A DNA stretch of 64,000 bases. Source: Gemmataceae bacterium. GTDB lineage: Bacteria > Planctomycetota > Planctomycetia > Gemmatales > Gemmataceae. The position numbers and the translations under genes are program-made. The notes under the pieces are model-generated. The model saw only the letters and a list, made by a program, of their open reading frames with translations, was not told the DNA's origin and ran no database searches. Shown here piece by piece: positions 25,800 to 35,694 of the stretch (within the stretch, counting starts at the first letter, position 1; each line of letters begins with the position of its first letter). The stretch lies in contig JALHPZ010000012.1 of the NCBI GenBank assembly GCA_022842245.1, forward strand, positions 1 to 64,000. Reading direction: 5' to 3'.

Positions 25800-26921
25800 A
25801 TGTCCGATCCCGCCCGCCTTGCATCCCTCGACCAGTTCCGCGGCTATACGGTCCTCGGCATGTTCCTCGTCAACTTCGTCGGCTCCTTCGCCGTCGTGAA
25901 GGCCACACTGCCCCTCCTCGCGCACCACCACACCTTCTGCAGTTACGCCGACACGATCATGCCGCAGTTCCTGTTCGCCGTCGGCTTCTCGTTCCGCCTG
26001 ACGTTCCTCCGCCGGGCCGCAAGCCACGGGGCGAAGTCGGCGTACGTTCACGCCCTGCGACGGAACCTCGCCCTGCTGCTCGTCGCGTTCGCGGTCCACA
26101 ACGTGGGATCAAATTGGAAAGCATGGGACGACGTGAAATCGTTCGACGAGACGTTCCTGCGCTGGTGGAAGCAGGATTTCTTCCAGACGCTCGGGCATAT
26201 CGCCGTCACGTCGCTGGTCGTGCTGCCGGTGATCGGGGCGCGCCCCGGCGTGCGGATCGCGGTCGCCGTTCTGTTCGGCGTCGCCCATCTCGGTCTCTCG
26301 TATGCGTGGTACTACCGCTGGGTGAACACGCCGCCGAACGGCGTGGACGGCGGACCGCTCGGCTTCCTGACGTGGAGTATCCCCTTACTGGCCGGTTCGT
26401 TGGCGTACGACGCCTACCAGTCGACTCCGGATCGGCGGGCGTTGATGATCAAGTTCGCGCTCGCCGGCGCCGGCATCATGGCGCTGGCCTATGCCCTCTC
26501 GTGCCTGCACCTCGCGCCGTCCGACCTGGATCAGGGGAACTACGCGATTCGCTTCGAACCGGTCGCCCCGCCGCTCGTGCCGTTAGACTTAAAGCCCCCG
26601 ACGAACAACCTGTTCACGATGAGCCAGCGATCCGGCAGCGTGACGTATCCGCTCTTCGGTGCCGGCGTCTCGCTTGCGGTGTTGGCCCTCTTCGTGTTCG
26701 TCACGGACCTCCGCGGCATCCAACTCGGCGTCTTCCGCACGCTCGGCTCGAACGCGCTGGCCGGGTACATCATCCACGGCCTCGTGAACGCCGCCGTCAA
26801 GCCGTTCGTCCCCCGCGACGCGCCCCTGTGGTATGTCCTCATCGGCCTCGCGGTCTCGTTCAGCCTCTGCTACGTGTTCGTCCGCCATTTGGAGAGGCAC
26901 AAACTCTTCCTGAAATTGTGA
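25800..26921 (+). CDS. HGSNAT/DUF5009-like membrane acyltransferase
   Basis: A 373-residue polytopic membrane protein starting with RLASLDQFRGYTVLGMFLVNFVG, the signature opening of heparan-alpha-glucosaminide N-acetyltransferase-like and DUF5009 proteins, followed by about ten helices. His41-43 (LLAHHHTF) and the DTIMPQFLFAVGFS loop match the family's membrane active site region. Members transfer acetyl groups to sugars across the membrane. Here the acceptor is unknown. ATG 25800 immediately follows the divergent promoter shared with the serine hydrolase. Confidence 0.83.
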   Translation: MSDPARLASLDQFRGYTVLGMFLVNFVGSFAVVKATLPLLAHHHTFCSYADTIMPQFLFAVGFSFRLTFLRRAASHGAKSAYVHALRRNLALLLVAFAVHNVGSNWKAWDDVKSFDETFLRWWKQDFFQTLGHIAVTSLVVLPVIGARPGVRIAVAVLFGVAHLGLSYAWYYRWVNTPPNGVDGGPLGFLTWSIPLLAGSLAYDAYQSTPDRRALMIKFALAGAGIMALAYALSCLHLAPSDLDQGNYAIRFEPVAPPLVPLDLKPPTNNLFTMSQRSGSVTYPLFGAGVSLAVLALFVFVTDLRGIQLGVFRTLGSNALAGYIIHGLVNAAVKPFVPRDAPLWYVLIGLAVSFSLCYVFVRHLERHKLFLKL

Positions 26922-26964
26922 GCGCGACAGAGGATGCCAGAGCATTTACCTTCGACGGCCGCCA

Positions 26965-26988
26965 TCCCCTCCTCTTGAGGGAGGGGAC
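26965..26988. terminator. Hairpin between convergent genes (weak terminator)
   Basis: TCCCCTCC-N6/7-GGGAGGGGA lies between the convergent acyltransferase (stop 26921) and dioxygenase (stop 27033). The stem is strong but no T-run follows, so a terminator role is tentative. Confidence 0.35.
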
Positions 26989-27032
26989 AAATGCGAAGGA
27001 TGTCCGTGCTTTCGCGCACCCATGCGGTGCCG

Positions 27033-27866
27033 TCAATCGTCCTGAGGCCGCGGCCGGTTGGCCCAATGCGCCGGAGGATCGCCCGCGACGACGACGCCCT
27101 TGTCCGCCCAGCCGAGGTAGGCTTTCACGTCCCCCGGCGTGTAACGCAGCGTCAGCCCGCAGCGGCGCCGATTCGATGTATTCGCCTCCGAACCGTGCAG
27201 CAGCGAATCGGAGTGCAGCGCCGCCTCGCCGGCTTTCAATTCCACGTAGACCGGTTCGCCGTACTGCTCCACGTTCGGCACGGTCTGGTTCAGCACGTTC
27301 GAGTCGTCGGTCTCCTTCATCTGGTACGTCAGGTGGCCAAGGGTGTGCGTGCGCGGGATGTACTTCATGCAGGCGTTGCCGCGGTCGGCGTCGTCGATGG
27401 CGAGCCAGACCGTGACGGCCTTCGCGGGCGTCAGCGGCCAGTAGCTGGAGTCCTGGTGCCATGCGACCGTCTTGCCGTCGCCGGGCATCTTGCAGAAGAA
27501 GTGCGATCCCCAGCCGATCGCGCTCGGGCCGAGCAGGTCGGTCACCACGGCGACGATCTTCGGGTTCGTGAGTACGTCCCAGACGCGCCCGTGCCGCAGG
27601 TGCGCGGAACTGATGGAATAGCTGTCCTTCCCCTCGGCCGCGTACTTCGCCAGGAGTTTGTCGAAGTACGCGCGCAGGTCGGCGGTTTCGGATTCCGAAA
27701 AGAATCGGAAGGGCATCAGGTAGCCATCGCGGTTGAAGCGCGCGATCTGCTCCGCGGCGAGCGATTTCGGATTCGCATTCACCGACGGATGGAACGAGAG
27801 GTCGCGTTCCATGCCGGCGAGTTCGTCCTGGCCGGGGATCGCGTTGAACGTAGTCGGGCCTTGCAT
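27033..27866 (-). CDS. Phytanoyl-CoA dioxygenase (PhyH) family protein
   Basis: A 277-residue Fe(II)/2-oxoglutarate oxygenase of the PhyH family. The iron ligands are visible in VAWHQDSSYWPLTP (His-x-Asp, about residues 144-146) and in SDSLLHGSEAN (distal His, about 223), with RRRCGLTLRYTPGDV supplying the oxoglutarate-binding Arg. N-terminal QIARFNRDGYLMPFRFFSE is typical. The substrate is unknown; bacterial members hydroxylate varied small molecules. It is divergent from the antiporter gene at 28018. Confidence 0.92.
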   Translation of the reverse strand: MQGPTTFNAIPGQDELAGMERDLSFHPSVNANPKSLAAEQIARFNRDGYLMPFRFFSESETADLRAYFDKLLAKYAAEGKDSYSISSAHLRHGRVWDVLTNPKIVAVVTDLLGPSAIGWGSHFFCKMPGDGKTVAWHQDSSYWPLTPAKAVTVWLAIDDADRGNACMKYIPRTHTLGHLTYQMKETDDSNVLNQTVPNVEQYGEPVYVELKAGEAALHSDSLLHGSEANTSNRRRCGLTLRYTPGDVKAYLGWADKGVVVAGDPPAHWANRPRPQDD

Positions 27867-28017
27867 GGTAGAACGTTTTTGGAGTATGGTTGGCGTCCCC
27901 GTTATTGGATGGGTCGGCCGGCATCCGATCAATGCCAAAGGACAAAATCGCACCGGGTCCGCCGTTTCGTTCGGCGGCCCGATCCGCCCCCGCCCGCACG
28001 GAAACGAACCGCACCCG

Positions 28018-29766
28018 ATGCCGCACAACATCGACCTGATCCTGACGCTCACGGGCGGCCTTTTCGCCGCGCTGGTCTGCGGTTACCTCACGCACCGACT
28101 GGGCCTTTCCCCGATCGTCGGATACCTGATCGCCGGCATCGTGGTCGGGCCGAACACGCCCGGCATCGTCGTCGACCGCCACCTCGCCGAACAAATGGCC
28201 GAGATCGGCGTCATCCTGCTGATGTTCGGCGTCGGCCTGCACTTCCACCTGGACGAACTCCTGGCGGTCCGCCGCATTGCCATCCCGGGCGCCGTGGGGC
28301 AAAGTGCCGTCGCCACCGTCCTCGGCCTCGCCGTCGCGCTCGCCCTCGGCTGGGGGTGGGCCGCCGGTCTCGTCTACGGTCTCGCCCTCTCCGTCGCCAG
28401 CACCGTCGTCCTCACCCGCGTCCTCGCCGACAACCGCCACCTCCACACCCCCACCGGACACATCGCCGTCGGCTGGCTCGTCGTCGAAGACCTCTTCACC
28501 GTCATCGTCCTCGTCCTGCTGCCGGTCCTCCTCGGCGACGGCGGCAACGTCTTCGTGGCCCTCGGCCTGACGACGGTGAAACTCGGCGCGCTCCTCGTCA
28601 TCGCGGTGCCGATCGGCGCCCGCGTCGTGCCGTGGATCCTGACCCGCATCGCCGCCACCAAATCCCGCGAACTGTTCACGCTCACGGTGCTCGTCATCGC
28701 CCTCGGCATCGCCGTCGGCTCCGCCAAGCTCTTCGAAGTCTCCATGGCGCTCGGCGCGTTCCTCGCCGGCATGATCGTCGGACGCAGCGACTTCAGCCTC
28801 CGCGCCGCGACCGACGCCCTGCCGATGCGCGACGCCTTCGCCGTGCTCTTCTTCGTCTCGGTCGGCATGTTGCTGGACCCGAGGTCCGTGATGCAAGCGC
28901 CGGGCGCGGCCGCCGCCACGCTGGCCGTCGTCATGATCGCCAAGCCGGCGATCGCGCTCGTCATCGTGCTGCTGCGCGGCTACCCCGTCCGCACCGCGCT
29001 CGCCGTCGCCGTCGTGCTCGGGCAGATCGGCGAATTCTCCTTCATCCTCGCCACCGTCGGCCTGAAGTTGAAGGTGCTGCCGGACGACGGCGCCGCCACG
29101 AACGCCCTCGTCGCGGCCGCCATCGTCTCGATCTCGCTGAATCCGATCCTCTACCGCACCGTCGGACCGGTGGAGCGCTGGCTCCGGCTCCGGCCGCGCC
29201 TCTGGCGCCTGCTCACGGCGCGACTCAAGTCCCCGGGATTGGACCTCGGTCCGAGCGAGGCCGAACGGCCCGCCGATCCCCGGTTCCGCGCCGTGGTCAT
29301 CGGCTACGGACCGGTCGGCCGCACGCTCTCGCGCGTGCTCCAGGAGAATGGCATCAAGACCACCATCATCGAGATGAACCTCGACACGGTGCGCCAGCTG
29401 CGCATGAACGGCATGGACGCCGTGTACGGCGACGCCAGCCGTCCGGAAACGCTCGTGCAGGTGGGCATCGCCGAGGCCGGCACGCTGGTGCTCAGTTCCT
29501 CCGGGATGGCGGCGGGGGCGGCGGATCTGGTGAAGGCGGCGCGGGAACTGAACCCGACGATCCGCGTGATCGCCCGCGCGGCCTACCTGCGCGAGCGCGA
29601 CTCGCTCCGCGCCGCCGGTGCCGACGAGGTCTATGCCGGCGAGGGCGAAGTCGCCCTCGCGATGGCGGAATCGTTCCTGCGCGAACTGGGGGCCTCGCCC
29701 GATCAGATCGACCGGGAACGGGATCGCGTGCGCGGGGAACTCTTCGGCGGAAAGCCGACGACGTGA
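28018..29766 (+). CDS. Kef-type cation:proton antiporter with TrkA-N domain
   Basis: A 582-residue monovalent cation:proton antiporter-2 family protein. The first about 390 residues form a 12-13 helix Na+/H+ exchanger domain with GLSPIVGYLIAGIVVGPNTPG, LLMFGVGLHF, VGWLVVEDLFTVIVLVLLP and LGQIGEFSFILA. A cytosolic nucleotide-binding domain follows: AVVIGYGPVGRTLSRVL with GxGxxG, and an acidic residue (IIEMN) after the second strand. It likely exports K+ or Na+ for pH homeostasis, gated by nucleotide. ATG 28018 is selected from the hydrophobic start. Confidence 0.94.
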   Translation: MPHNIDLILTLTGGLFAALVCGYLTHRLGLSPIVGYLIAGIVVGPNTPGIVVDRHLAEQMAEIGVILLMFGVGLHFHLDELLAVRRIAIPGAVGQSAVATVLGLAVALALGWGWAAGLVYGLALSVASTVVLTRVLADNRHLHTPTGHIAVGWLVVEDLFTVIVLVLLPVLLGDGGNVFVALGLTTVKLGALLVIAVPIGARVVPWILTRIAATKSRELFTLTVLVIALGIAVGSAKLFEVSMALGAFLAGMIVGRSDFSLRAATDALPMRDAFAVLFFVSVGMLLDPRSVMQAPGAAAATLAVVMIAKPAIALVIVLLRGYPVRTALAVAVVLGQIGEFSFILATVGLKLKVLPDDGAATNALVAAAIVSISLNPILYRTVGPVERWLRLRPRLWRLLTARLKSPGLDLGPSEAERPADPRFRAVVIGYGPVGRTLSRVLQENGIKTTIIEMNLDTVRQLRMNGMDAVYGDASRPETLVQVGIAEAGTLVLSSSGMAAGAADLVKAARELNPTIRVIARAAYLRERDSLRAAGADEVYAGEGEVALAMAESFLRELGASPDQIDRERDRVRGELFGGKPTT

Positions 29767-29778
29767 GGGGCGCGCGGC

Positions 29779-30807
29779 TTATTTCTCGACGACGATCGTC
29801 TTCGCCAGCCGATCGTGCAGGCACTGACCGTTCCGCGAAAAAACGAACAGCGCATCGAGGATCGGAAGCACGATCGCGAAGATGGCTCCCGCGAGACCGA
29901 ACGTGGGATTCACGGCCCGCCCGAGCGCCAAACCGAGCAGGTAGGCGGCGAGCGGGACGAGGTGAAGGCCCACTTCCCGCCGCCAAAGGGCTTCGCCAGC
30001 CACGGTCGGCGTTCCGTCGTCCTTCCGGATGCGAAGGCTAAGCAACAGTTTGCCGACATCCTGTCCGCGCTTGGCGAGCAAGAGGATGTGGATCAAAAGA
30101 TAGAGGGCCAAAGGAACAAAGAAGAGACCGGACGAGAGGAACGACGGCGTTCCGCTTCCGATGACGCCACTTCGGTTCAGGATCGAAAGCCAGCCGTAGC
30201 CGCCGTAGAACGCAAGCACTCCGAGGCCATATGTCAGCAATCGCGCCGCGAACCGCTGGCCCGGCGACGCCAGTTCGGGTTCCGGAACAGGTTCGGGCGG
30301 CAACGGATCCGGGAGCGGGGCGGGATCCAGTTCGATCGCCGGCAGCGAGGCGATTTCCTTCAATCGTTCCGCCAGTTTCGATTTGTCCTGTTCCTCCGAC
30401 CCGCTGGGCGGACCTTGCGGCGGCAACTGGAACGACGACGCGCTGAACTTTTCCGACACCACGAGCGGCGGCAGTTCCGGATCGGGCTTGATCGAAATCT
30501 CCATCTGGCTCGGCGTGATCTCCAGCATCGAGGCCGACTCGAGCGGTTCGACCGGCTTCGGCGCCGGCGGTGCCGCCGACTCCGAGAGTTCCGCGTTCGA
30601 GAGGCTGACATACTCGAGCGTGGGAACGGCGTCGGTGCCGTGGACCCCATTCGGCGGGGGTACCACCAGTGTCGCCAGCAGCGATTTCACGGCATCGGTT
30701 TCGGCGACGAGGCTGTGACCGCACCCCGTGCAGCGGAGGGGCAGGCGCGCGAGATAGTCCGCGATCTCCCGGCGGCCGCCGCAGGACGTACAACACATTG
30801 TGGGCAC
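29779..30807 (-). CDS. Zinc-ribbon plus RDD-domain membrane protein
   Basis: A 342-residue protein. The N-terminus has a two-CxxC zinc ribbon (CCTSCGG near residues 5-11 and CTGCGH near 26-31). A Pro/Glu/Ser-rich linker covers about 60-190, followed by an RDD domain (about 185-342): SPGQRFAARLLTYG, transmembrane helices, and GQDVGKLLLSLRIRKDDG with the closing NGQCLHDRLAKTIVVEK. RDD proteins are often small transporters or membrane anchors of unknown role. The ribbon-linker-RDD layout is common in planctomycetes, but function is unassigned. It converges on the antiporter. Confidence 0.88.
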   Translation of the reverse strand: MPTMCCTSCGGRREIADYLARLPLRCTGCGHSLVAETDAVKSLLATLVVPPPNGVHGTDAVPTLEYVSLSNAELSESAAPPAPKPVEPLESASMLEITPSQMEISIKPDPELPPLVVSEKFSASSFQLPPQGPPSGSEEQDKSKLAERLKEIASLPAIELDPAPLPDPLPPEPVPEPELASPGQRFAARLLTYGLGVLAFYGGYGWLSILNRSGVIGSGTPSFLSSGLFFVPLALYLLIHILLLAKRGQDVGKLLLSLRIRKDDGTPTVAGEALWRREVGLHLVPLAAYLLGLALGRAVNPTFGLAGAIFAIVLPILDALFVFSRNGQCLHDRLAKTIVVEK

Positions 30808-31013
30808 CGCACCAACCTCCCCGCTTCGCGAGTCCCCCCACTTTGATTGATACCCTACGGTCGGTCCCGCTCAAGCCCTGCTCGCGAAAACGCTCGCCGG
30901 TTCCTCGCCCGGTCGCCGGAATTGTCGGGACGGGCTGAAATCGGTCGGGAGCGTCGGCGTCCTTACGATATCCGTTGGAATCGCATTCCGCCGCACCTCC
31001 CGGGGCAACTTCG

Positions 31014-32693
31014 ATGTTCACTCGACTCCGTCAGTTCCTGGTCGGCGTGCTCGTGCTCGCCGTGCTCGCCGCGCCGGCACCGGCCGCGCCGCCCTCCAAG
31101 GAGGTCGCCGAAATCCTCTCATGGGTGCCGGCCGATACCGCGCTCTTCTTCCACGCGGACGTGGCCACGCTTTGGAAGACCCCCCAACTCGACGCCTTCC
31201 GCAAGGCGAACCCCGAAAAGCTCTACGAACAACTGATGGGGCTCTCGGAGGCGATCGGCATCGCTCCGGAGGACGTGAAGACGTTCACGGTCTTCATGCC
31301 GAAGCTCAAGGGGCCGGGGGACCAGGCGCGGGTGTGTCTGGCGTTCACGCTGTCGAAGCCGATGAACGGGAAGCAGGCCGTCGCCGGGCTGAACGCGCTC
31401 GCCGAGATCAAGAAGATTCCGGAGGACTTCGGCTTCAAGAAGTTCAAGAAGGTCCGGGAGGGCGTGTACGGCATCGAGGAACGGCGTCCGCCGCGGCCCG
31501 GCGGCAAGGACGACCCGAAGGCGGAATCGGTGAAGACGCTGTTCTTTTTCGACAATCCGAACCGCGTCGTGATCCTCGGACCGAACGGCAACGACCTGAT
31601 GACGCCGCAGGGCAACCCGAAGAACAGCCCGATCGCGGAGGCGCTGGCGGCGGCGGCAGAGGGGAAGACGGCGGCGCTCGGGCTGAACTTCGCCAGCCTG
31701 CCGGACGAGATCCGTCAGGAGAACCTGCCGCCGCAGGCCGAGCCATTCAAGCCGATCCTCCATTCGGACGCGGTCGTGGCGTCGGCTACGCTGGGGGCCG
31801 AGCTGAGTGTGAACGTCGCCATCAAGACCGCGACCCGCGCCAAGGCGCTCGAAGCGGAGAAGTCGCTCGGTGTGTTCAAGACGCTGATGCAGACGCTACT
31901 GGCGGCCGGCACGGCGGAACTGAAGAAGGACGAAGCGAACGCGAAGCTGCTCGGCCTCGCCGACACGGCGAAGGCGGCGCTGTCGTCCATGAAGTTTGCC
32001 AGCGACGATTCGCAGGCCACGGTGTCGCTCGCCGTGCAGCCGGATTTCGACATCGCGCCGGTGTTCACGATCTTTTCGAAGCCCGGCCAGGCGGCCGCCC
32101 GCGCCAACACCGTCAACAACCTCAAGCAGCTCGCCCTTGCGATGCACAACTACGACTCCTCGTACGGCTCGATGCCCCCGGCCGCGATCCTCGGCAAGAA
32201 GGGCAAGCCGCTACTTTCGTGGCGAGTCGCCATTCTGCCGTACATCGAGCAGGACAACCTTTACAAGCAGTTCAAGCTCGACGAGCCCTGGGACAGCGAG
32301 CACAACAAGAAACTGTTGGAGAACAATCCGATGCCTCGCGTATTCGAGATTGTCGGCACGACGAAGCCCGGCTCGAAGGAGACGCACATGCAGGTCTTCC
32401 GCGGCAACGGTGCGATGTTCGACCTCGTGCAGGGACAGAAGATCGCGCAGATCGCCGACGGCACGTCGAACACCTTCATGATCGCGCAGGGGAAGACGGC
32501 CGTACCGTGGACGAAACCCGACGACATCGAATACGACCCGAAGAAGAACCCGCACGAGTTCTTCCTATGGATTGGCGACATTACGAATATCGCGTTCGGC
32601 GACGGGTCGGTGCGGACGATCGCGAAGACGATCAAGCCGGCGACGCTGCACGCGCACATTACCAAGGCCGGCGGGGAAGTCATCGAGGATTAA
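31014..32693 (+). CDS. Exported DUF1559-domain protein with large N-terminal domain
   Basis: A 559-residue exported protein with signal peptide at residues 1-25 (FLVGVLVLAVLAAPAPAA). Residues about 26-360 form an alpha/beta domain opening with ILSWVPADTALFFHADVA. Then a DUF1559 region starts with ARANTVNNLKQLALAMHNYDSSYGSMPPA and runs through LSWRVAILPYIEQDNLYKQF, IADGTSNTFMIAQ and FGDGSVRTIAKTI. DUF1559 proteins usually open with a type II/IV pilin-like helix; here the DUF is instead attached to a long ectodomain. Large families occur in planctomycetes; their role is unknown, presumably at the cell surface. Confidence 0.92.
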   Translation: MFTRLRQFLVGVLVLAVLAAPAPAAPPSKEVAEILSWVPADTALFFHADVATLWKTPQLDAFRKANPEKLYEQLMGLSEAIGIAPEDVKTFTVFMPKLKGPGDQARVCLAFTLSKPMNGKQAVAGLNALAEIKKIPEDFGFKKFKKVREGVYGIEERRPPRPGGKDDPKAESVKTLFFFDNPNRVVILGPNGNDLMTPQGNPKNSPIAEALAAAAEGKTAALGLNFASLPDEIRQENLPPQAEPFKPILHSDAVVASATLGAELSVNVAIKTATRAKALEAEKSLGVFKTLMQTLLAAGTAELKKDEANAKLLGLADTAKAALSSMKFASDDSQATVSLAVQPDFDIAPVFTIFSKPGQAAARANTVNNLKQLALAMHNYDSSYGSMPPAAILGKKGKPLLSWRVAILPYIEQDNLYKQFKLDEPWDSEHNKKLLENNPMPRVFEIVGTTKPGSKETHMQVFRGNGAMFDLVQGQKIAQIADGTSNTFMIAQGKTAVPWTKPDDIEYDPKKNPHEFFLWIGDITNIAFGDGSVRTIAKTIKPATLHAHITKAGGEVIED

Positions 32694-32709
32694 AGCGCAC
32701 GAACACGGG

Positions 32710-32748
32710 ACGGGCACCGGAAGGATCGGCGATCCTTCTGGTGCCCGT
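32710..32748. terminator. Strong hairpin between convergent genes
   Basis: An 18-bp near-perfect stem (ACGGGCACCGGAAGGATC and GATCCTTCTGGTGCCCGT around GGC) lies between the convergent DUF1559 and YkgJ-like genes. It likely ends transcription from both sides, although no long T-run is visible. Confidence 0.6.
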
Positions 32749-32754
32749 TGCCGT

Positions 32755-33177
32755 TCACATCTTCACGACGCGCATCCGGCGCGTGATCTCTTCGACCGGG
32801 ATCAACTCGCCCTGGCCGCTGCCGGGGCAGATCGACTCGGTGCGCTCCCAGACTTCGGGCGAAGCGAGGTTGCTTTCCCAGAAGGGCCACGTCCGGCACT
32901 GCTTCGGGCGGACGGGATAGACGGTGCAACCGCGTTCGGAATCGTAGAAGACGCAGTCGCCGTTGGCCTTCTCGCGCAGGGTGACCTTGCCGCGCGCCTT
33001 GCGGGTATGGAGTGGGACGAACTCGCGGAGCGGTTCGCCGCGGAACGCCGCGAGCTTGCGCAGTTCCTCCTCGTCGACCCAGACATAGCCCGGGTCGCCG
33101 GTGCAGCATTTTCCGCACTGGGTGCAGGTGAAGCGCAGTCCGTCGCGGTACCAGGGTTCGTCGGTTTCGTTCGGCAT
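32755..33177 (-). CDS. YkgJ-family cysteine cluster protein
   Basis: A 140-residue protein with the Fe-S or zinc-binding pattern of the YkgJ/UPF0153 family: CTQCGKCC near residues 18-25, [12 protein letters not shown] near 73-84, [12 protein letters not shown] near 89-100 and ICPGSGQG near 116. These proteins are suspected metal chelators or Fe-S proteins; function is unproved. Its start is only 38 bp from the divergent tadA ATG. Confidence 0.9.
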   Translation of the reverse strand: MPNETDEPWYRDGLRFTCTQCGKCCTGDPGYVWVDEEELRKLAAFRGEPLREFVPLHTRKARGKVTLREKANGDCVFYDSERGCTVYPVRPKQCRTWPFWESNLASPEVWERTESICPGSGQGELIPVEEITRRMRVVKM

Positions 33178-33215
33178 GCGGCCGTTGTACGGTTTCGGCC
33201 GCTAGAATCCCCTCC

Positions 33216-33713
33216 ATGCTCGACCTTGCCTTCACCGATCCGCGGCACCCGGTGCACCTCTTGCACATGGGGATGGCCATCGAGGAGGCGCGCGTGGCGG
33301 ACGCCGAGGACGAGGTGCCGGTCGGCGCCGTCATCGTCCACCCGGAGCGCGGCGTCGTCGCGCGGGCGCACAATCAGCGTGAACAGTTGAAGGACCCGAC
33401 GGCGCACGCCGAGATGATCGCGCTGACGCAGGCGGCCACGGCGCTTGGATCGTGGCGGTTGGAGAATTGCTTCCTCTACGTGACGCTGGAACCGTGCCCG
33501 ATGTGTGCCGGGGCGATCGTCCAGGCGCGCGTGCCGGTAGTGGTGTACGGCTGCGCCGATCCGAAGGCGGGGGCCTGCCACTCGCTCTACCAGATCACGA
33601 CCGACCCGCGGCTGAACCACCGGTGCACCGTGCTCGGCGGCGTCGAGGCCCCGGAATGCGCGGCGTTGCTCGGCACGTTCTTCGCGCGGAAGCGGGCGCT
33701 CGGGAAGAAGTGA
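33216..33713 (+). CDS. tadA: tRNA-specific adenosine deaminase
   Basis: TadA converts adenosine-34 of tRNA-Arg(ACG) to inosine. The 165-residue protein has zinc ligands in TAHAEMIAL (His63 with catalytic Glu65) and [10 protein letters not shown] (two Cys near 93 and 96), the [13 protein letters not shown]-terminal strand, and ACHSLYQI plus a C-terminal helix ending FFARKRALG, as in bacterial TadA. A TAGAAT box lies eight bases upstream of the ATG, perhaps a -10 element of a very short leader. Confidence 0.95.
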   Translation: MLDLAFTDPRHPVHLLHMGMAIEEARVADAEDEVPVGAVIVHPERGVVARAHNQREQLKDPTAHAEMIALTQAATALGSWRLENCFLYVTLEPCPMCAGAIVQARVPVVVYGCADPKAGACHSLYQITTDPRLNHRCTVLGGVEAPECAALLGTFFARKRALGKK

Positions 33714-33815
33714 TCGCCCGGCGGAACCGGCACAACCGCTCCCGCCGACGCCGGTTTCGCCGTCGCCGATCCGGGTTCGCCAACACGTTTCCGCTCCGGC
33801 GCGTTAAACTGGCGA

Positions 33816-35555
33816 ATGCCGAAAATCCGTACCCGGTTCACCCGGAGCTTGGCCATGCGCGTCCTCGGTCCTACGCTGGCGGTCGTTGTGTCGTTGTGGA
33901 CGGCCCTCCCGACGCCGGCGCAATCGGCGGTGCCGCCGTCCGACGGTGCCCTCGACGCCGCCAACCTGAAAACCGAATGGACCGCGGCGATCCCGATCCT
34001 CGGCAAGCAGGACGGCGTTTCGCTGATCCAGGTCGCCGACAACAATCAACTCTTCGTGCGAACCAAGGGCGGCCTCCTGGTGGTGCTCGACGCCAAGACC
34101 GGCGGCACCCAATGGTCCTTCAAGTTCGATTCCCTGAATTCCCCGGTCTACCCGGTCGCGTTCAACGACAAGCACGTCGTGGCCGTCAATCTCGTGACGC
34201 TCTACTGCTTCCACCGCTATACGGGCCTGGTGGAGTTCCAATATCGGCTGCCGTTGGTCCCGTCGTCGGCGCCATCGCTCGACCGGGACGTGGTCTACGT
34301 CACCATGAACGGCCAGCGCGTGACGGCCTATGAACTGCCGCAAGCGATCATGATGCCGGAGAAACGGGCGAACGCCAACGCCGCCGCCGGGTTCGGCAGC
34401 CTCGCCGGCGCGGTCGACAACCGCGTGAAGAATCCCGCAGACGTGGTGGCCCAGCGCTATCCCGGTTCCTCCCGGAAGGTCGGCACGCGGGGGGAATACT
34501 TCGAAGAACAGAAGGTCACCGTGGACGCCCGCACGCAAGCGACCGGCGGCGCACTCGCCACCCAGCGTGCCCCGTCGCTGTCGGTCGCTCCGTCCGTTCG
34601 CCCCCCCTATCGCGTCTTCGACGACAAGGGGAAATACATCACGCGGTCGGAATCGCTCTCCACGGTCCACAGCCTCCGTCAACCGTACTCCCTGCAGGAC
34701 CCTACCGGCGCCCAGATCCAGCGAACGCCGTCGGTGTCGTCCATTCCTCCCTCGCTGGCGGCCGTGTATGAAATGGCCAGCCTGCTCCCGCGAGCGATCG
34801 AACCGAAGGCCCGCTGGATCATTGGCTCCACGGTCCGCCTGACCTACGCCCCGCTCGCCACGAATTACCGTATCTGGATGGTCGGCGATTCGCCGTTCGT
34901 TCAGGCGTATCTCAAGGACGACCGCGCGCAGCAAGTTCTGTCCAAACTCCCCAACGCACCCGCCGCGCAGCCGACACAAGCCGAAGACATCGGATACTTC
35001 CCGCTGGCCGATGGCAACCTGATGGCCATCGACCTGACGAGCGGCGGCGGCGCGGTCGCCAAAGTCGTCTGGCGCTCCAATGTGGGTGGCGCGATGAATC
35101 GCGAGCCGCTGGTCACCAAGGACGCCATCTATCAGGGCGGCGACACCTCGGGCGTGGCCCGCGTGGACCGCGCCACCGGCGAAGTGCTTTGGCGAACGGA
35201 CGACACCGCCGACACGGTCCTGGCCGTGAACGACGAAATCGTCTACGTTCGCGACAAGCAAGGCATCCTCCGGGCCTACGATCGCAACCGTGTGACCGAC
35301 GCCGCCTCGAAGCGCGCCATCCTCTTGGGGACCGTGAACCTGATCGGTTTCCCGAACACCACCTTGAACACCCGGACCGATCGCATCTATGCCGCGTCCG
35401 AGTCGGGATTGCTGATCTGCCTGCGGGACAAGTCGCCGAAGTACCGCGCCCCGCTCGGCATCGGTCTTCCCGCGAGTAAGCCGGAACCGGTCCCCGCCGC
35501 GAAGAAGCCCGTCGACCCGGCGACCCCCGCCGCAGCGCCCGATCCGAAGAACTGA
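33816..35555 (+). CDS. Exported PQQ-like beta-propeller protein
   Basis: A 579-residue exported protein. After the signal peptide (start either ATG 33816 or 33855; the hydrophobic core is RVLGPTLAVVVSLWTALPTPA), propeller blades of the PQQ/quinoprotein type repeat: GGLLVVLDAKTGGTQWSF, NLVTLYCFHRYTGLVEFQY, GNLMAIDLTSG, GVARVDRATGEVLWRT, GILRAYDRNRV and GLLICLRD. A disordered insert of about 130 residues (about 185-315) interrupts the propeller. The Pro/Ala-rich tail (KKPVDPATPAAAPDP) is probably flexible. There is no catalytic cofactor motif, so a structural or binding role is likely. Confidence 0.85.
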   Translation: MPKIRTRFTRSLAMRVLGPTLAVVVSLWTALPTPAQSAVPPSDGALDAANLKTEWTAAIPILGKQDGVSLIQVADNNQLFVRTKGGLLVVLDAKTGGTQWSFKFDSLNSPVYPVAFNDKHVVAVNLVTLYCFHRYTGLVEFQYRLPLVPSSAPSLDRDVVYVTMNGQRVTAYELPQAIMMPEKRANANAAAGFGSLAGAVDNRVKNPADVVAQRYPGSSRKVGTRGEYFEEQKVTVDARTQATGGALATQRAPSLSVAPSVRPPYRVFDDKGKYITRSESLSTVHSLRQPYSLQDPTGAQIQRTPSVSSIPPSLAAVYEMASLLPRAIEPKARWIIGSTVRLTYAPLATNYRIWMVGDSPFVQAYLKDDRAQQVLSKLPNAPAAQPTQAEDIGYFPLADGNLMAIDLTSGGGAVAKVVWRSNVGGAMNREPLVTKDAIYQGGDTSGVARVDRATGEVLWRTDDTADTVLAVNDEIVYVRDKQGILRAYDRNRVTDAASKRAILLGTVNLIGFPNTTLNTRTDRIYAASESGLLICLRDKSPKYRAPLGIGLPASKPEPVPAAKKPVDPATPAAAPDPKN

Positions 35556-35694
35556 GCCAATTCTCATTTTCCAGCGCGCCGCCGAGTTCCGCCTTCGAAT
35601 CGGAACTTCGGACGGCCGCGCGGTGTCTAATGCTCGTACCGGACACCGTCGCCGGTTAGAATAGCGTCATCAGCCCTTTCCCCGGAGATTCGCC

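Noticed and set aside
33203..33208. Complete promoter at tadA from the TAGAAT box
   Set aside because: The nearest -35-like hexamer (TTGTAC) is only 12 bp away, too close for a normal spacer; only the box is mentioned.
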